In this document: one piece after another, positions 51,624 through 59,759 of the stretch | Numbering within the stretch: position 1 is the first letter of the stretch | Layout: each line of letters opens with the position of its first letter | Assembly: GCA_016214895.1 (NCBI GenBank) | Contig: JACRMR010000002.1 | Coordinates: forward strand, 460,891-524,890 | Source of the DNA: a candidate division KSB1 bacterium | GTDB taxonomy: Bacteria; Electryoneota; RPQS01 | Length of the DNA stretch: 64,000 bases | Direction: 5' to 3' | Notes under the pieces: model-generated | Told to the model about the DNA's origin: nothing | Seen by the model: only the letters and a program-made list of their open reading frames with translations | Database searches by the model: none | Made by a program: the position numbers and the translations under genes

Positions 51624-54302
51624 CTACCGAATGAGTTGAATGGTCCGCGACACCGCGCGGCGGTCCGACATCAGTCGCACCCAGTAAGTGCCGCTGGCCA
51701 CCTCGTGCGCGGCGCGCCCGGCATTCCACTGCAGCGTGACGCGTTGGCCGTTGCCGTGGCCCCGGTACAATTCCGCCACACGCTGACCCAGTGTGTTGAA
51801 TACATCCAGCGTGACCACGCGACCGTTGGCCGGGGCGACAAAGGAGATTGTCGTCGAAGGGTTGAAGGGATTCGGATAATTCGGTGCAAGCCAAAGTTCC
51901 GTGGCGATTGCGCGCGGGACGGGAGCCTCGACTCCATTCGTCTCGAACCAATCAAGCATGCGGCCCATCAGCTCGGCTCGTGTGGTCGAGCTATTGATCC
52001 CCGAAATCGCCTCGAAGCCAAACCCAAGGAAGATCGAGGACCCGCCGGATTCGGGATGAAACGCCACCCCGGCTACCTGATGATCATCGCCCTGATATTG
52101 CAAGAATGGCAAGGCGCCGGCAATCGGATAGACCGAAGCCGGACTCGTTTGATTGTTCGCTCCCTGATTACCGACCAGATACAGAGTCACATCGTCACCG
52201 ATGCCACTGCCGGCAATGCCGGACACGTTACGATTATCCGTGTCGTTGTTCCGCGTCGAGCAGCCCATGGCCGTCGCGAGAAATGTCGATCCCGGACCGA
52301 GGTCGTCCGTGATATTCTGCCCGGTCAGAAGCACGCTGCCGCCGGAGTTCAGATATTCCACAATCACCGACTCGTCCCACGGCTGAAGTGTGGTCAGACT
52401 GTCGTTTCCGGTGAACCAGGCCACGATCGGCAACCCGACCAATGAGGAGATCAAGCCGCCGCGTCGGTCCCAGCAGCGCGAGATGTAACCGAGATCGGAG
52501 AATGCTTGATTGAAATAGGTCTCGTAGGCGAGCCCGTCATCGTCATCCACCAGCAATATATCTGCTCTCACCAGTGAGTAGTTCGCCTGCTGGTCGGGGG
52601 GTTGCGGATTCAATTCCGCCTGTAGCGACTCGACGCGGTATCGTAGCGGCGGACTTAGCTCCATCCGGTTGACCCCCGACAACAGCCGCCGATCGCCCGT
52701 CGCGTACGGACCGTTGGCGGGAACATCAAACTCGGTCCAAACCGAGTCCGGATAGGATTCGTGAAAGACCCGTGCATGCCCGGTCACGTCGGCGCCCGGG
52801 TCGATCGGGTCAGAAATCAGACCACTCAGCCGTATGCCGTGCCGAATATCGATCCACGCCGTCAGTGTGTCGTTCGCCGGAACGCTGTCCCCTACGGCTG
52901 TCAGGGCAAAGTGGATCGACGTCAACGGAAGCAGTGCGTCGTCGTCAGGCACGATCCATAGTTGCGCGAAATCCAATACCGTGTCCGCACCCGTCGCCAG
53001 ATTCACGGTGGCGAAATCGTTGAAATTCGGGGCGACCGCCGTGACCGTTCCTGTGAGCGCCTGACGGCCCGAGTTCACAACTCGCAGTGACACCGGGAGC
53101 GGGTCGCCGGCCAGGAAGGGCAGAGTCTGCGACGGGGAGAGCAGCCCGGTGATCGCGAGATCCGTGCGCGGCTGCTGATTGATCACGCGCTCCATACCCA
53201 TCCATCCCATATACGCGCTCACCCACGAATGATCGTTCGCGGGTGAGTAACCGGTGCGGCCCGGATAGATCCCGCCGTCAGCATCGGTGTCCAGTCCAAT
53301 CAGCGAGTCGCCGATGTAAACGGCATTATTCCAATACGTAGAATCGCCTGTCAGCTCAAAACAGCGATGCTGCGCGTTGGCATACCACGCATTAAAGGAG
53401 TGATTCCACTGCCCGTTGGACTCCCAGACCTGCAACTCGTCGCCGTACTCCGCCAGCCAGATCGCGCCGCTATCGGGATAAGCGCGAAACAGCGTTTCGC
53501 TGAGTCCCCACATCGCCGTTCCGCCGCTCAGCGCCCAGGATTCGGAACGCATGCGCACCGGAGACGTCTGCAGCCAGCTGCGCAGGGTGCGACCGCGAGT
53601 GATGCAGTGCGTGAGCCAGTCCTGCCGGCCGCGATACTCGGCGTGATAGTACATCCCGCCCAGTCCCAGCGCCTCGGCATAACCGTTCACCAACTCCGTG
53701 TTCCAATTCAACTGGTGACCAGTCATCCAGGCTGCGCAACTATCCGCATACCAATTCCAACTGGTATCGCCGTAGGCCGCGCGATACTTGCGGACGGCCT
53801 CGAAACCCCAACCGATATTATGTGCCGAATAATATGGCGCGCCGCCGTCACCCTCATGCCACGCCGGAAAGCGCCCGCAATAGCCCTGCGCGCGCTGAAT
53901 GTTCTCATGAAAGCGGGCCGTGTCGCCGGTCCACAACGCGTACTGTGACCAGACCCGGATCGCTTCCTGAGTATTGTCCGTTTCGATGATATTCTGATCG
54001 CCGCCGCTCTCGCCCTCGATCATGCCGCCGTTGTTGTTCCCGGCTCCGGTGAACTGCATCCCGTCGAGGAACTGACAGAGCAGATCGTAGTGGTAGAAGT
54101 AGGCGAGGTCGTCGAGCGGCAGGCGACCGCCCCGACGGTCAAGCGGCGAGCGCGGAATCGCCTCGTGCGCGGGACGAGCCGCCTGCTCCGCGCGAATCTG
54201 TTCGTAGGTCCAGGCCGGAGTCGCCTCGGCGGAGCTGATCCCCCCGCAAACCGCCGCGACAAACAGCACCCATGACCACCGTCGGGAGTGGGATTTCAGC
54301 AT
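51624..54302 (-). CDS. Secreted alpha-toroid (six-hairpin) protein with CARDB, GATase-like and type IX sorting domains
   Basis: The start is ATG 54302 (signal peptide MLKSHSRRWSWVLFVAAVCG, ending SAEA); longer frames would extend into the upstream epimerase gene. The first ~400 residues are rich in Trp, Tyr and Gly with repeats of paired helices (FFHYDLLCQFL-type segments, AWMTGHQLNWNTELVNGYAE), as in six-hairpin glycosidases. CARDB-like domains follow (DLAITGLLSPSQTLPFLAG). Then comes the GATase-like module (SVLLTGQNITDDLGPGSTFL, FLGFGFEAISG) shared with the 40 kb protease, and the sorting domain NYPNPFNPSTTISFVAP. It may be a surface glycosidase, but no catalytic acids can be assigned. Confidence 0.72.
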   Translation of the reverse strand: MLKSHSRRWSWVLFVAAVCGGISSAEATPAWTYEQIRAEQAARPAHEAIPRSPLDRRGGRLPLDDLAYFYHYDLLCQFLDGMQFTGAGNNNGGMIEGESGGDQNIIETDNTQEAIRVWSQYALWTGDTARFHENIQRAQGYCGRFPAWHEGDGGAPYYSAHNIGWGFEAVRKYRAAYGDTSWNWYADSCAAWMTGHQLNWNTELVNGYAEALGLGGMYYHAEYRGRQDWLTHCITRGRTLRSWLQTSPVRMRSESWALSGGTAMWGLSETLFRAYPDSGAIWLAEYGDELQVWESNGQWNHSFNAWYANAQHRCFELTGDSTYWNNAVYIGDSLIGLDTDADGGIYPGRTGYSPANDHSWVSAYMGWMGMERVINQQPRTDLAITGLLSPSQTLPFLAGDPLPVSLRVVNSGRQALTGTVTAVAPNFNDFATVNLATGADTVLDFAQLWIVPDDDALLPLTSIHFALTAVGDSVPANDTLTAWIDIRHGIRLSGLISDPIDPGADVTGHARVFHESYPDSVWTEFDVPANGPYATGDRRLLSGVNRMELSPPLRYRVESLQAELNPQPPDQQANYSLVRADILLVDDDDGLAYETYFNQAFSDLGYISRCWDRRGGLISSLVGLPIVAWFTGNDSLTTLQPWDESVIVEYLNSGGSVLLTGQNITDDLGPGSTFLATAMGCSTRNNDTDNRNVSGIAGSGIGDDVTLYLVGNQGANNQTSPASVYPIAGALPFLQYQGDDHQVAGVAFHPESGGSSIFLGFGFEAISGINSSTTRAELMGRMLDWFETNGVEAPVPRAIATELWLAPNYPNPFNPSTTISFVAPANGRVVTLDVFNTLGQRVAELYRGHGNGQRVTLQWNAGRAAHEVASGTYWVRLMSDRRAVSRTIQLIR

Positions 54303-54349
54303 ATCGGTTGCCCGGATCTGATTCACGCGCGCCGCCGCACGTTCACTGC

Positions 54350-55390
54350 CTACATGAATCGCTTGAAGAACTTCAGGATGCCTTGATTCCAGGCGATCCG
54401 GTGGGTAATCCCCGAACCGGCCGGAATCTCGCCCTTGTGAGCGAGATACCACTGGTAGCTCCGAATCAACGCCTGAGCGTTCGAGTACTGTGGTTTCCAG
54501 CCCAATTTCTGTTCGGCCTTTTCAATCGAGACAAAGCTGTCCTGATCGGCGGTGCCATACACCCACTTGTACAGGGGAGAGAGACCCAGCGCCTCAAACG
54601 TCTTGAGCGCCAGCTTCACGGGTCCGGCCGGAGTGCCCCAGGGCCGCGCACCGTTCCCTGCAAAATCGCACATGGCCCCCATGTCTTCGCGAACCGTCAT
54701 GAACTCCTTCGCGCCGACATTGAACGTGTCGTTCGCCACCTGTGCATCCACGGTAGCGCCCAGATACAGGGCGTCGGCCAGGTCGTCCACTTCCAGCAGC
54801 TGATAGCGGTTCCGGCCATTGCCGATCATCGGAATGCGCTTGCCGCTCTCGACCCAATCATAGAGAATCTGGAACACGCCAAGCCGATGGGTGCCAATGA
54901 AGGTCTTGGGTCGGATCACACACACGCAGAGCCGGTCGCGGTAACTTCCGCAGACCGCTTCGGCCAGAATCTTGCTCTCCCCGTACGGCCCGACCCCTTG
55001 CACTTGATCGGTCTCGAACAGCGGGTGGTGATCGGGAATTCCATACACCGCCGTCGATGACACGAACACGACCCGCTTCACGCCGCAGGTCCGGGCCGCC
55101 TCAAGTACGTTGCGAGTGCCTTCCACATTGATGTCAAAGATGTCCTTGGGCTTCCATAACGGAAGTGCCGCCGCGCCGTGGACAATCGCGTCAACCCTCC
55201 GTTCTTTCAGAATCTTCTCCAGGCCGGGCCGGTCCCGCACATCGTGCTTGACGTACACCGTTCCCGCCGGGAACTCGTGCGCCTCGAACTCGGCGATATC
55301 CGTACAGATGACCTCCCACCCGTTCCGGGCGAAGCAATGTGCGACATGGAGGCCCAGAAATCCGGCGCCTCCGGTGATCAGTACCCTCAC
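54350..55390 (-). CDS. NAD-dependent epimerase/dehydratase (extended SDR)
   Basis: A GTG start gives 346 residues. Motifs: VLITGGAGFLGLHVAHCFAR (cofactor loop), VVFVSSTAVYGIP and GPYGESKILAEAVC (Tyr-x3-Lys), then CVIRPKTFIGTHRLGVFQIL. Members act on nucleotide sugars or related substrates. It heads the minus-strand operon with the toroid protein, permease and FN3 protein; the C-terminal RIAWNQGILKFFKRFM tail is unusually basic and aromatic. Confidence 0.8.
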   Translation of the reverse strand: MRVLITGGAGFLGLHVAHCFARNGWEVICTDIAEFEAHEFPAGTVYVKHDVRDRPGLEKILKERRVDAIVHGAAALPLWKPKDIFDINVEGTRNVLEAARTCGVKRVVFVSSTAVYGIPDHHPLFETDQVQGVGPYGESKILAEAVCGSYRDRLCVCVIRPKTFIGTHRLGVFQILYDWVESGKRIPMIGNGRNRYQLLEVDDLADALYLGATVDAQVANDTFNVGAKEFMTVREDMGAMCDFAGNGARPWGTPAGPVKLALKTFEALGLSPLYKWVYGTADQDSFVSIEKAEQKLGWKPQYSNAQALIRSYQWYLAHKGEIPAGSGITHRIAWNQGILKFFKRFM

Positions 55391-55684
55391 TCTAACTCAA
55401 CCTCGTTTTAATGTGAACTGAAATGTGATAGGTCGATGAGGCATGCGCAGAATACGCTGAATCTGCGATGCCAGCATCCCGCCAATGGCCAGCAGGTTTG
55501 CAGGCTCGCAAGGCTATTGAATTATTTCATTTAATAGCCGCGACCGGGAGAGGAACGTGTCAGGCTTCGGAGCTGCCCACCGCGCTTCGTGGTGCCCAAC
55601 TCCTCATCCATCCTAAAGATACTCATACCTTTGGGAACTTGCAAGCGTGGGTATCGGTTCGAGCCCGCGGTCTTCCCTGACACA
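55391..55684. other. Intergenic region upstream of purF
   Basis: A small hairpin, GGCTATT paired with AATAGCC, lies near 55510-55535. An open minus-strand stretch (55626-55531) encodes a plausible-looking but unsupported 31-codon peptide beginning MSIFRMDEELGTTKRG. No RNA gene is recognised. The purF promoter is at its right end. Confidence 0.4.
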
Positions 55685-55713
55685 TTGACAATCTCTGATC
55701 CATGCTGTATATT
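55685..55713 (+). promoter_or_regulatory. Consensus promoter overlapping the purF start region
   Basis: TTGACA (55685-55690), 17 bases, TATATT (55708-55713). This is as good as the ArsR promoter. The transcription start would fall near 55720, below the ATG at 55702, so the ATG could not lie on this transcript. Confidence 0.75.
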
Positions 55714-57195
55714 CATAGGTTTGGAACGGAACCGGAGGACCCCATCGAACAACACGACAAACCCCGTGAGCAGTGCGGCATTGCCGGCATCTTCGGCCAT
55801 CCGAACGCTGCCGAGCTGACCTACCTTGCGCTGTACGCGCTCCAGCACCGCGGCCAGGAATCGGCGGGTATCGTGGCAACTGACGGCAGCGGGCTCTATG
55901 ACGTCCGCGGGATGGGCCTGGTTGCCGACGTGTTCAACGATCACAGTAAGTTCGCGACGCTGCGCGGCAACCGGGCCATCGGCCACGTGCGCTATTCCAC
56001 GGCGGGCGGCTCCAATGCGGCGAATATCCAGCCGCTGGTGGTGCAGACCAAAAACGGCCCGCTGGCGATCGCCCACAACGGCAATCTGGTCAACGCATTG
56101 GTTGTCCGTCGCGAGCTCGAAGATGACGGGGCGATTTTCCAGACCGAGTCCGATACCGAGCTGTTCGTTCATCTGATTGCGCGCAGCCGCGAAGCTACGC
56201 TGACCGGGCGAGTCGCTGAAGCCGTGAGGCGGGTGACGGGCGCGTTCTCGATTGTCCTGCTGTCGCGCGATGAGATGGTGGTCGCCCGCGACCCGCACGG
56301 ATTCCGACCGCTTTGCCTGGGGCGGAAGGGCGACGCGGTGATCGCCGTGTCCGAGACCTGTGCGTTGGACCTGCTCGACGCGGATTATGAGCGCGATATC
56401 CGGCCCGGCGAAATCGTGACCTACAGCGCGCGCGGGACCGAAACGATGCAGTACTCCGACACGAAACTGCATATGTGCGTGTTCGAATTGATCTACTTCG
56501 CGCGACCGGACAGCCGGGTCTTCGGAGATTCCGTGGATCGCCGCCGCCGCAAACTGGGCAAGATCCTCGCGGAAGAGGCGCCGTGTGACGCGGACATTGT
56601 GATCAGTGTGCCGGACTCATCCAATACCTCCGCAATCGGCTACTCCCGTCGCAGCGGAATCAAGTTCGAAATCGGTCTGATCCGCAACCATTACATTGGA
56701 CGTACATTCATCAATCCGTCACCGTTCATGCGCTCGTTTAATGCGCGGATCAAGTACAATCCCGTCGTCGGAGTTCTGAAAGACCGCCGCGTGGTGCTGG
56801 TGGAGGATTCGATTGTGCGCGGGACCACGCTCAAAAAGCTCGTCGGCGTGATTCGCCGGGCCGGGGCGAAGGAAGTGCATGTGCGAGTGGCGTCGCCGCC
56901 GGTAAAGTGGCCGTGCTTCTACGGCATGGACTTCCCCACGCGGAAGGAGTTGATCGCGGCCTGGGCCAAGCCGGAACAGATCAAAGAGTACATTGGGGCC
57001 GATTCGCTGCGCTACCTGTCCGAAGCGGGGATGTTGCATTCCACGCATGATGATCCCGATCGCTACTGCGCGGCCTGTTTCACGGGCAAATACCCGGTAC
57101 CGTTGACCGAAGCCCAGTACGCCACGTTGGGCACCGAAGCCGATAAGGACTGGGCGCGAATGCAGCTCGACCGCGTGCTGCGAAGTGTTGAATGA
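55702..57195 (+). CDS. purF: Amidophosphoribosyltransferase, probably [4Fe-4S] type
   Basis: This gives 497 residues from ATG 55702. The mature N-terminal cysteine that attacks glutamine follows a short propeptide (...KPREQ|CGIAGIFGH, Cys 25 in this numbering). Glutaminase motifs are YALQHRGQESAGI and RYSTAGGS; the PRPP site is VVLVEDSIVRGTT. Four cysteines (HMCVFELIYFA, KWPCFYGMDF and CAAC at DRYCAACFTG) match the [4Fe-4S]-ligating set of the Bacillus enzyme. It makes phosphoribosylamine, the first step of purine synthesis. The true start may instead be the ATC at 55744, after GGAGGA, because the promoter covers the ATG (see finding). Confidence 0.93.
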   Translation: MLYIHRFGTEPEDPIEQHDKPREQCGIAGIFGHPNAAELTYLALYALQHRGQESAGIVATDGSGLYDVRGMGLVADVFNDHSKFATLRGNRAIGHVRYSTAGGSNAANIQPLVVQTKNGPLAIAHNGNLVNALVVRRELEDDGAIFQTESDTELFVHLIARSREATLTGRVAEAVRRVTGAFSIVLLSRDEMVVARDPHGFRPLCLGRKGDAVIAVSETCALDLLDADYERDIRPGEIVTYSARGTETMQYSDTKLHMCVFELIYFARPDSRVFGDSVDRRRRKLGKILAEEAPCDADIVISVPDSSNTSAIGYSRRSGIKFEIGLIRNHYIGRTFINPSPFMRSFNARIKYNPVVGVLKDRRVVLVEDSIVRGTTLKKLVGVIRRAGAKEVHVRVASPPVKWPCFYGMDFPTRKELIAAWAKPEQIKEYIGADSLRYLSEAGMLHSTHDDPDRYCAACFTGKYPVPLTEAQYATLGTEADKDWARMQLDRVLRSVE

Positions 57196-57196
57196 G

Positions 57197-57835
57197 ATGA
57201 ACCCGGAAGCCGACAGACCGCTCCAGCGCTCGCCGCTGCCGATGGGACGGCAGGCGACGAAGCACGCGCGCAGAATCCTGACCTCGCCGAATGTGCTGAG
57301 CGTGGGGCGGCTGTTGCTGTTGATTCCCCTCTTCATGTTCCTGCGGCGCGGACGCGAGGGCGATGGCAATTTCTGGGCGATGGTGATCATGGGCATCGCA
57401 CTGCTCAGCGACATGCTGGACGGCCTGATCGCGCGCGTGTTCCGGCAGGAGTCGGAGTGGGGGAGAGTGCTCGACCCGCTGGCGGATAAGATCTGGCTGG
57501 ACAGTCTCGCACTGTTTCTGGCGTTGCCGTGGCGGGAGAATCCGCTGCCTTGGGCGTTTCTCGCTCTGATGATCGCCCGCGACGGCGTCATTGTGGTGGG
57601 CGCTTTCTACATCTACCGGCAGACCGCGGAGGTCGTGAAGTCCAACATGTTCGGCAAGGTGGCGATGGTCGCCGAAGCCGTGACGCTGATTTCCTATACC
57701 GTGGACTGGGAATCGACCACGGTGACATGGCTGCGGCCCGAGCTGTTCATGTGGATTACCATTTGCCTGATGTTTCTTTCGAGCTTCTCGTATGCGGCCA
57801 AGTTCCGGGCCGCACTGGCCGCCACCCCGCGCTGA
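57197..57835 (+). CDS. CDP-alcohol phosphatidyltransferase
   Basis: ATG 57197 lies one base after the purF stop; a GTG at 57185 would overlap purF. The 212-residue membrane protein has TSPNVLSVGRLLLLIPLFMF and the catalytic signature SDMLDGLIARV...GRVLDPLADKI, which is D-x2-D-G-x2-A-R-x8-G-x3-D-x3-D, all residues present. Five or six membrane segments follow the family pattern. Most members of this length make phosphatidylglycerol phosphate or a related lipid. Linkage to purF is positional only. Confidence 0.85.
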   Translation: MNPEADRPLQRSPLPMGRQATKHARRILTSPNVLSVGRLLLLIPLFMFLRRGREGDGNFWAMVIMGIALLSDMLDGLIARVFRQESEWGRVLDPLADKIWLDSLALFLALPWRENPLPWAFLALMIARDGVIVVGAFYIYRQTAEVVKSNMFGKVAMVAEAVTLISYTVDWESTTVTWLRPELFMWITICLMFLSSFSYAAKFRAALAATPR

Positions 57836-57868
57836 CTTTGAAATCCTGAGCACGCGATAAACGGACGG

Positions 57869-57891
57869 CGGCACCGGAACGGTGCCGTTTT
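57869..57891 (+). terminator. Intrinsic terminator after the phosphatidyltransferase gene
   Basis: CGGCACCG (57869-57876) pairs perfectly with CGGTGCCG (57880-57887) around GAA, followed by TTTT (57888-57891). Confidence 0.85.
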
Positions 57892-57922
57892 GCATATTGA
57901 CTCGATTTGTCATGCCTTCCTC

Positions 57923-57948
57923 GGCGGCACTTGGCGTCAAGTGCCCCA
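57923..57948 (-). repeat. Hairpin repeat element, copy 1 (reverse orientation)
   Basis: On the minus strand the 26 bases begin TGGGGCAC and end GTGCCGCC, the same ends as copies 2 and 3. The stem interior differs but still pairs: CAAGTGCC with GGCACTTG, 8 bp around a 4-base loop. See the finding on compensatory change. Confidence 0.65.
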
Positions 57949-58002
57949 TTGGGAGAGCGTTCGGCACACTCGCAGTTTATCAGTTAGGCGAGTATCGTCG
58001 AA

Positions 58003-58152
58003 ATTGTCATTCTGAACGTAGTCTTCGTAGTGAAGAATCTTTGAAAGTGCATTTCTGCCGCGATTCAAAGACTGAGTCGCCGAAGACGAATTCGACGTTT
58101 AGAGATTCTTCAAGCCGCGAACTTCTGAAGACGCGACTTTCAGAATGACAAT
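58003..58152. repeat. MITE-like 150-base element with inverted repeat ends
   Basis: Perfect 14-base terminal inverted repeats ATTGTCATTCTGAA (58003-58016) and TTCAGAATGACAAT (58139-58152) bound a gene-free sequence. A second inner pair, GAAGAATCT (58032-58040) and AGATTCTTC (58103-58111), fits a long imperfect palindrome. The 'TGTCATTCTGAA..GAAGAATCT' ends resemble non-autonomous elements seen in many bacterial intergenic regions. No transposase is present. Confidence 0.7.
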
Positions 58153-58207
58153 GGTTAGTGCCGTTACTGAATTCAATCGTGGCAAAGGGCTAATCATTCT
58201 TCCCGAC

Positions 58208-58235
58208 GGGCACATGGAGACATGTGCCGCCAAGA
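58208..58235 (+). repeat. Hairpin repeat element, copy 2
   Basis: This 28-base copy, with the palindrome GGCACATG-GAGA-CATGTGCC followed by GCCAAGA, is identical to copy 3 at 59682-59709. It lies upstream of the lipoprotein gene. Confidence 0.75.
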
Positions 58236-58292
58236 ACCGACCCAAGTTGCATTTCTTCACTGTTAGATAATTTGTCTGTGGAGGAGCTGCCC

Positions 58293-59651
58293 ATGATAGA
58301 CCGCATGTTTCGGACTGCGTTTAGATTTGTCCTTATTGCGAGTGCGATACTTGCTGCTGGTCCAATTCTCTCGTCCTGCGCAAGCGCACCGCCGAAACGT
58401 GTGGCATTGGTACGACAACCCATTCCACCTTTGGATATCAAGGTCTATCGCGCACCGGATGTGGACTGGTCAAACTCTTCGCAATTTAGTCTTGAGCTTC
58501 AGGAAGTGGGAAAGCCGGAAACCTCTCGCAACCAGATTCTCGAGGAGTATTTGTTATTACAGGTTACGGAATGCCTTCAGCGCATCGGCTATCGGGAAGA
58601 AAGTGCGAAACCGGCCGTGAAGATACGGCTGTATTTTGGCGTGAAGGAAGAGAAGATCGAGACGAACCTAACCTATGGTTTTAGCTTGACTGAGAGGGCT
58701 GGCGTGTTCAATACGCGGTACCCTCTTGCCGCAGGTATTTGGAGCACCGCAAGCATTGCTGCAACGTCATGGATGGTTCGGTCCACTACAGAGACCACAC
58801 CGGTATATGTCGGTGAGATCAGTGTCGAAGTGTTCGATCTCAGCGGGACAAGGCAGCTTTGGCGAGGCGATGTTCGAGCTAATCTTTCGACTGACGACAT
58901 TAGAACTGCAAGTAATTGGATGATACGTGAGCTACTCTGGCGCTTTCCAGCGCTGGACTATCCTGCTGTACACGTCCTCGAGTTGCAGCCCGAAGAGTTC
59001 AACCTGTTTTGGAATCAACGTATAAAGGGCAGAGAATTTTATTCGCCCGGCCAACGTCTTCCAGTGACTCTTGATTTCGCTGGATGGAAGGACACTGGAG
59101 ACGACGGGGATAGTTCTTTTGGATACATACAGAAGGAGATCGACGAGTCCAATGCCGCTTTCGAAGAAACAGCGGAGGGCAGGCGAATTCTGAAAGTCGA
59201 GCGAGCCAAGGACCCACTGACTGGAGCGCATAGCATGGTGGGGACTGAAGCGCGTCAGGAGTATCGCAGAGAAGTCTATGATTTTCCGGCTGCGTTTGAG
59301 GAGTGGGTACGAAGAAACGCTCGAAACATGGTGGCGGTTACAGATCTACTTCAGACTGCCCCGTGGTCCGCAAAGGATAGCAATGGTGTCGTTTTCGCCG
59401 GCAGGTACTTCGTCGGGAAAGACGAGACCTGCACCACTATTGCGATCAAGGCAGTTCCGATTACGTTCCGAAGCTTGTCCAAGGCAACAACGATCTATGA
59501 CTACAAGAAGTACTACATTACGACCATTTGGGTGATGAAGCCGGATGACTTCCGGCGGAAGTGGAAAGAGGTAATCGATCAGCGTGAAATGGCGTTTGGA
59601 CAGATGGACCATGTTCCATCTGAACCATCGCTCGCAATACGGGTTCAGTAG
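58293..59651 (+). CDS. Lipoprotein of unknown function (DUF4136-like N-terminus)
   Basis: ATG 58293 was chosen because GGAGGAG lies 6-7 bases upstream; a longer frame to 58224 would run into the repeat. The lipobox LSSC puts the lipidated cysteine at 29. Residues ~45-225 recall DUF4136-type lipoproteins (APDVDWSNSSQFSLELQEVG, ILEEYLLLQVTECLQRIGYR, ISVEVFDLSGTRQLWRGDVR). The remaining half contains charged, mostly helical sequence of no recognised family (FEEWVRRNARNMVAVTDLLQ). It is visibly less GC-rich than its neighbours. It sits alone between repeat copies. Confidence 0.65.
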   Translation: MIDRMFRTAFRFVLIASAILAAGPILSSCASAPPKRVALVRQPIPPLDIKVYRAPDVDWSNSSQFSLELQEVGKPETSRNQILEEYLLLQVTECLQRIGYREESAKPAVKIRLYFGVKEEKIETNLTYGFSLTERAGVFNTRYPLAAGIWSTASIAATSWMVRSTTETTPVYVGEISVEVFDLSGTRQLWRGDVRANLSTDDIRTASNWMIRELLWRFPALDYPAVHVLELQPEEFNLFWNQRIKGREFYSPGQRLPVTLDFAGWKDTGDDGDSSFGYIQKEIDESNAAFEETAEGRRILKVERAKDPLTGAHSMVGTEARQEYRREVYDFPAAFEEWVRRNARNMVAVTDLLQTAPWSAKDSNGVVFAGRYFVGKDETCTTIAIKAVPITFRSLSKATTIYDYKKYYITTIWVMKPDDFRRKWKEVIDQREMAFGQMDHVPSEPSLAIRVQ

Positions 59652-59681
59652 ATTAGCGGTTGACCAAAGTTTTTCCCGATG

Positions 59682-59709
59682 GGGCACATGGAGACATGTG
59701 CCGCCAAGA
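59682..59709 (+). repeat. Hairpin repeat element, copy 3
   Basis: Identical over 28 bases to copy 2, with the same TCCCGA left flank. It lies between the lipoprotein gene and cysS. Confidence 0.75.
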
Positions 59710-59759
59710 GTATTCCGAAATCAGAGCGCACGCAGTGCGGCTCTACTAAACAATAACCC

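Noticed and set aside
55531..56472. A 313-codon minus-strand frame across the purF start and intergenic region
   Set aside because: Most of it is antisense to purF. The intergenic tail (MSIFRMDEELGTTKRG) looks protein-like but has no start signal or known relative, so it was noted only under the intergenic entry.
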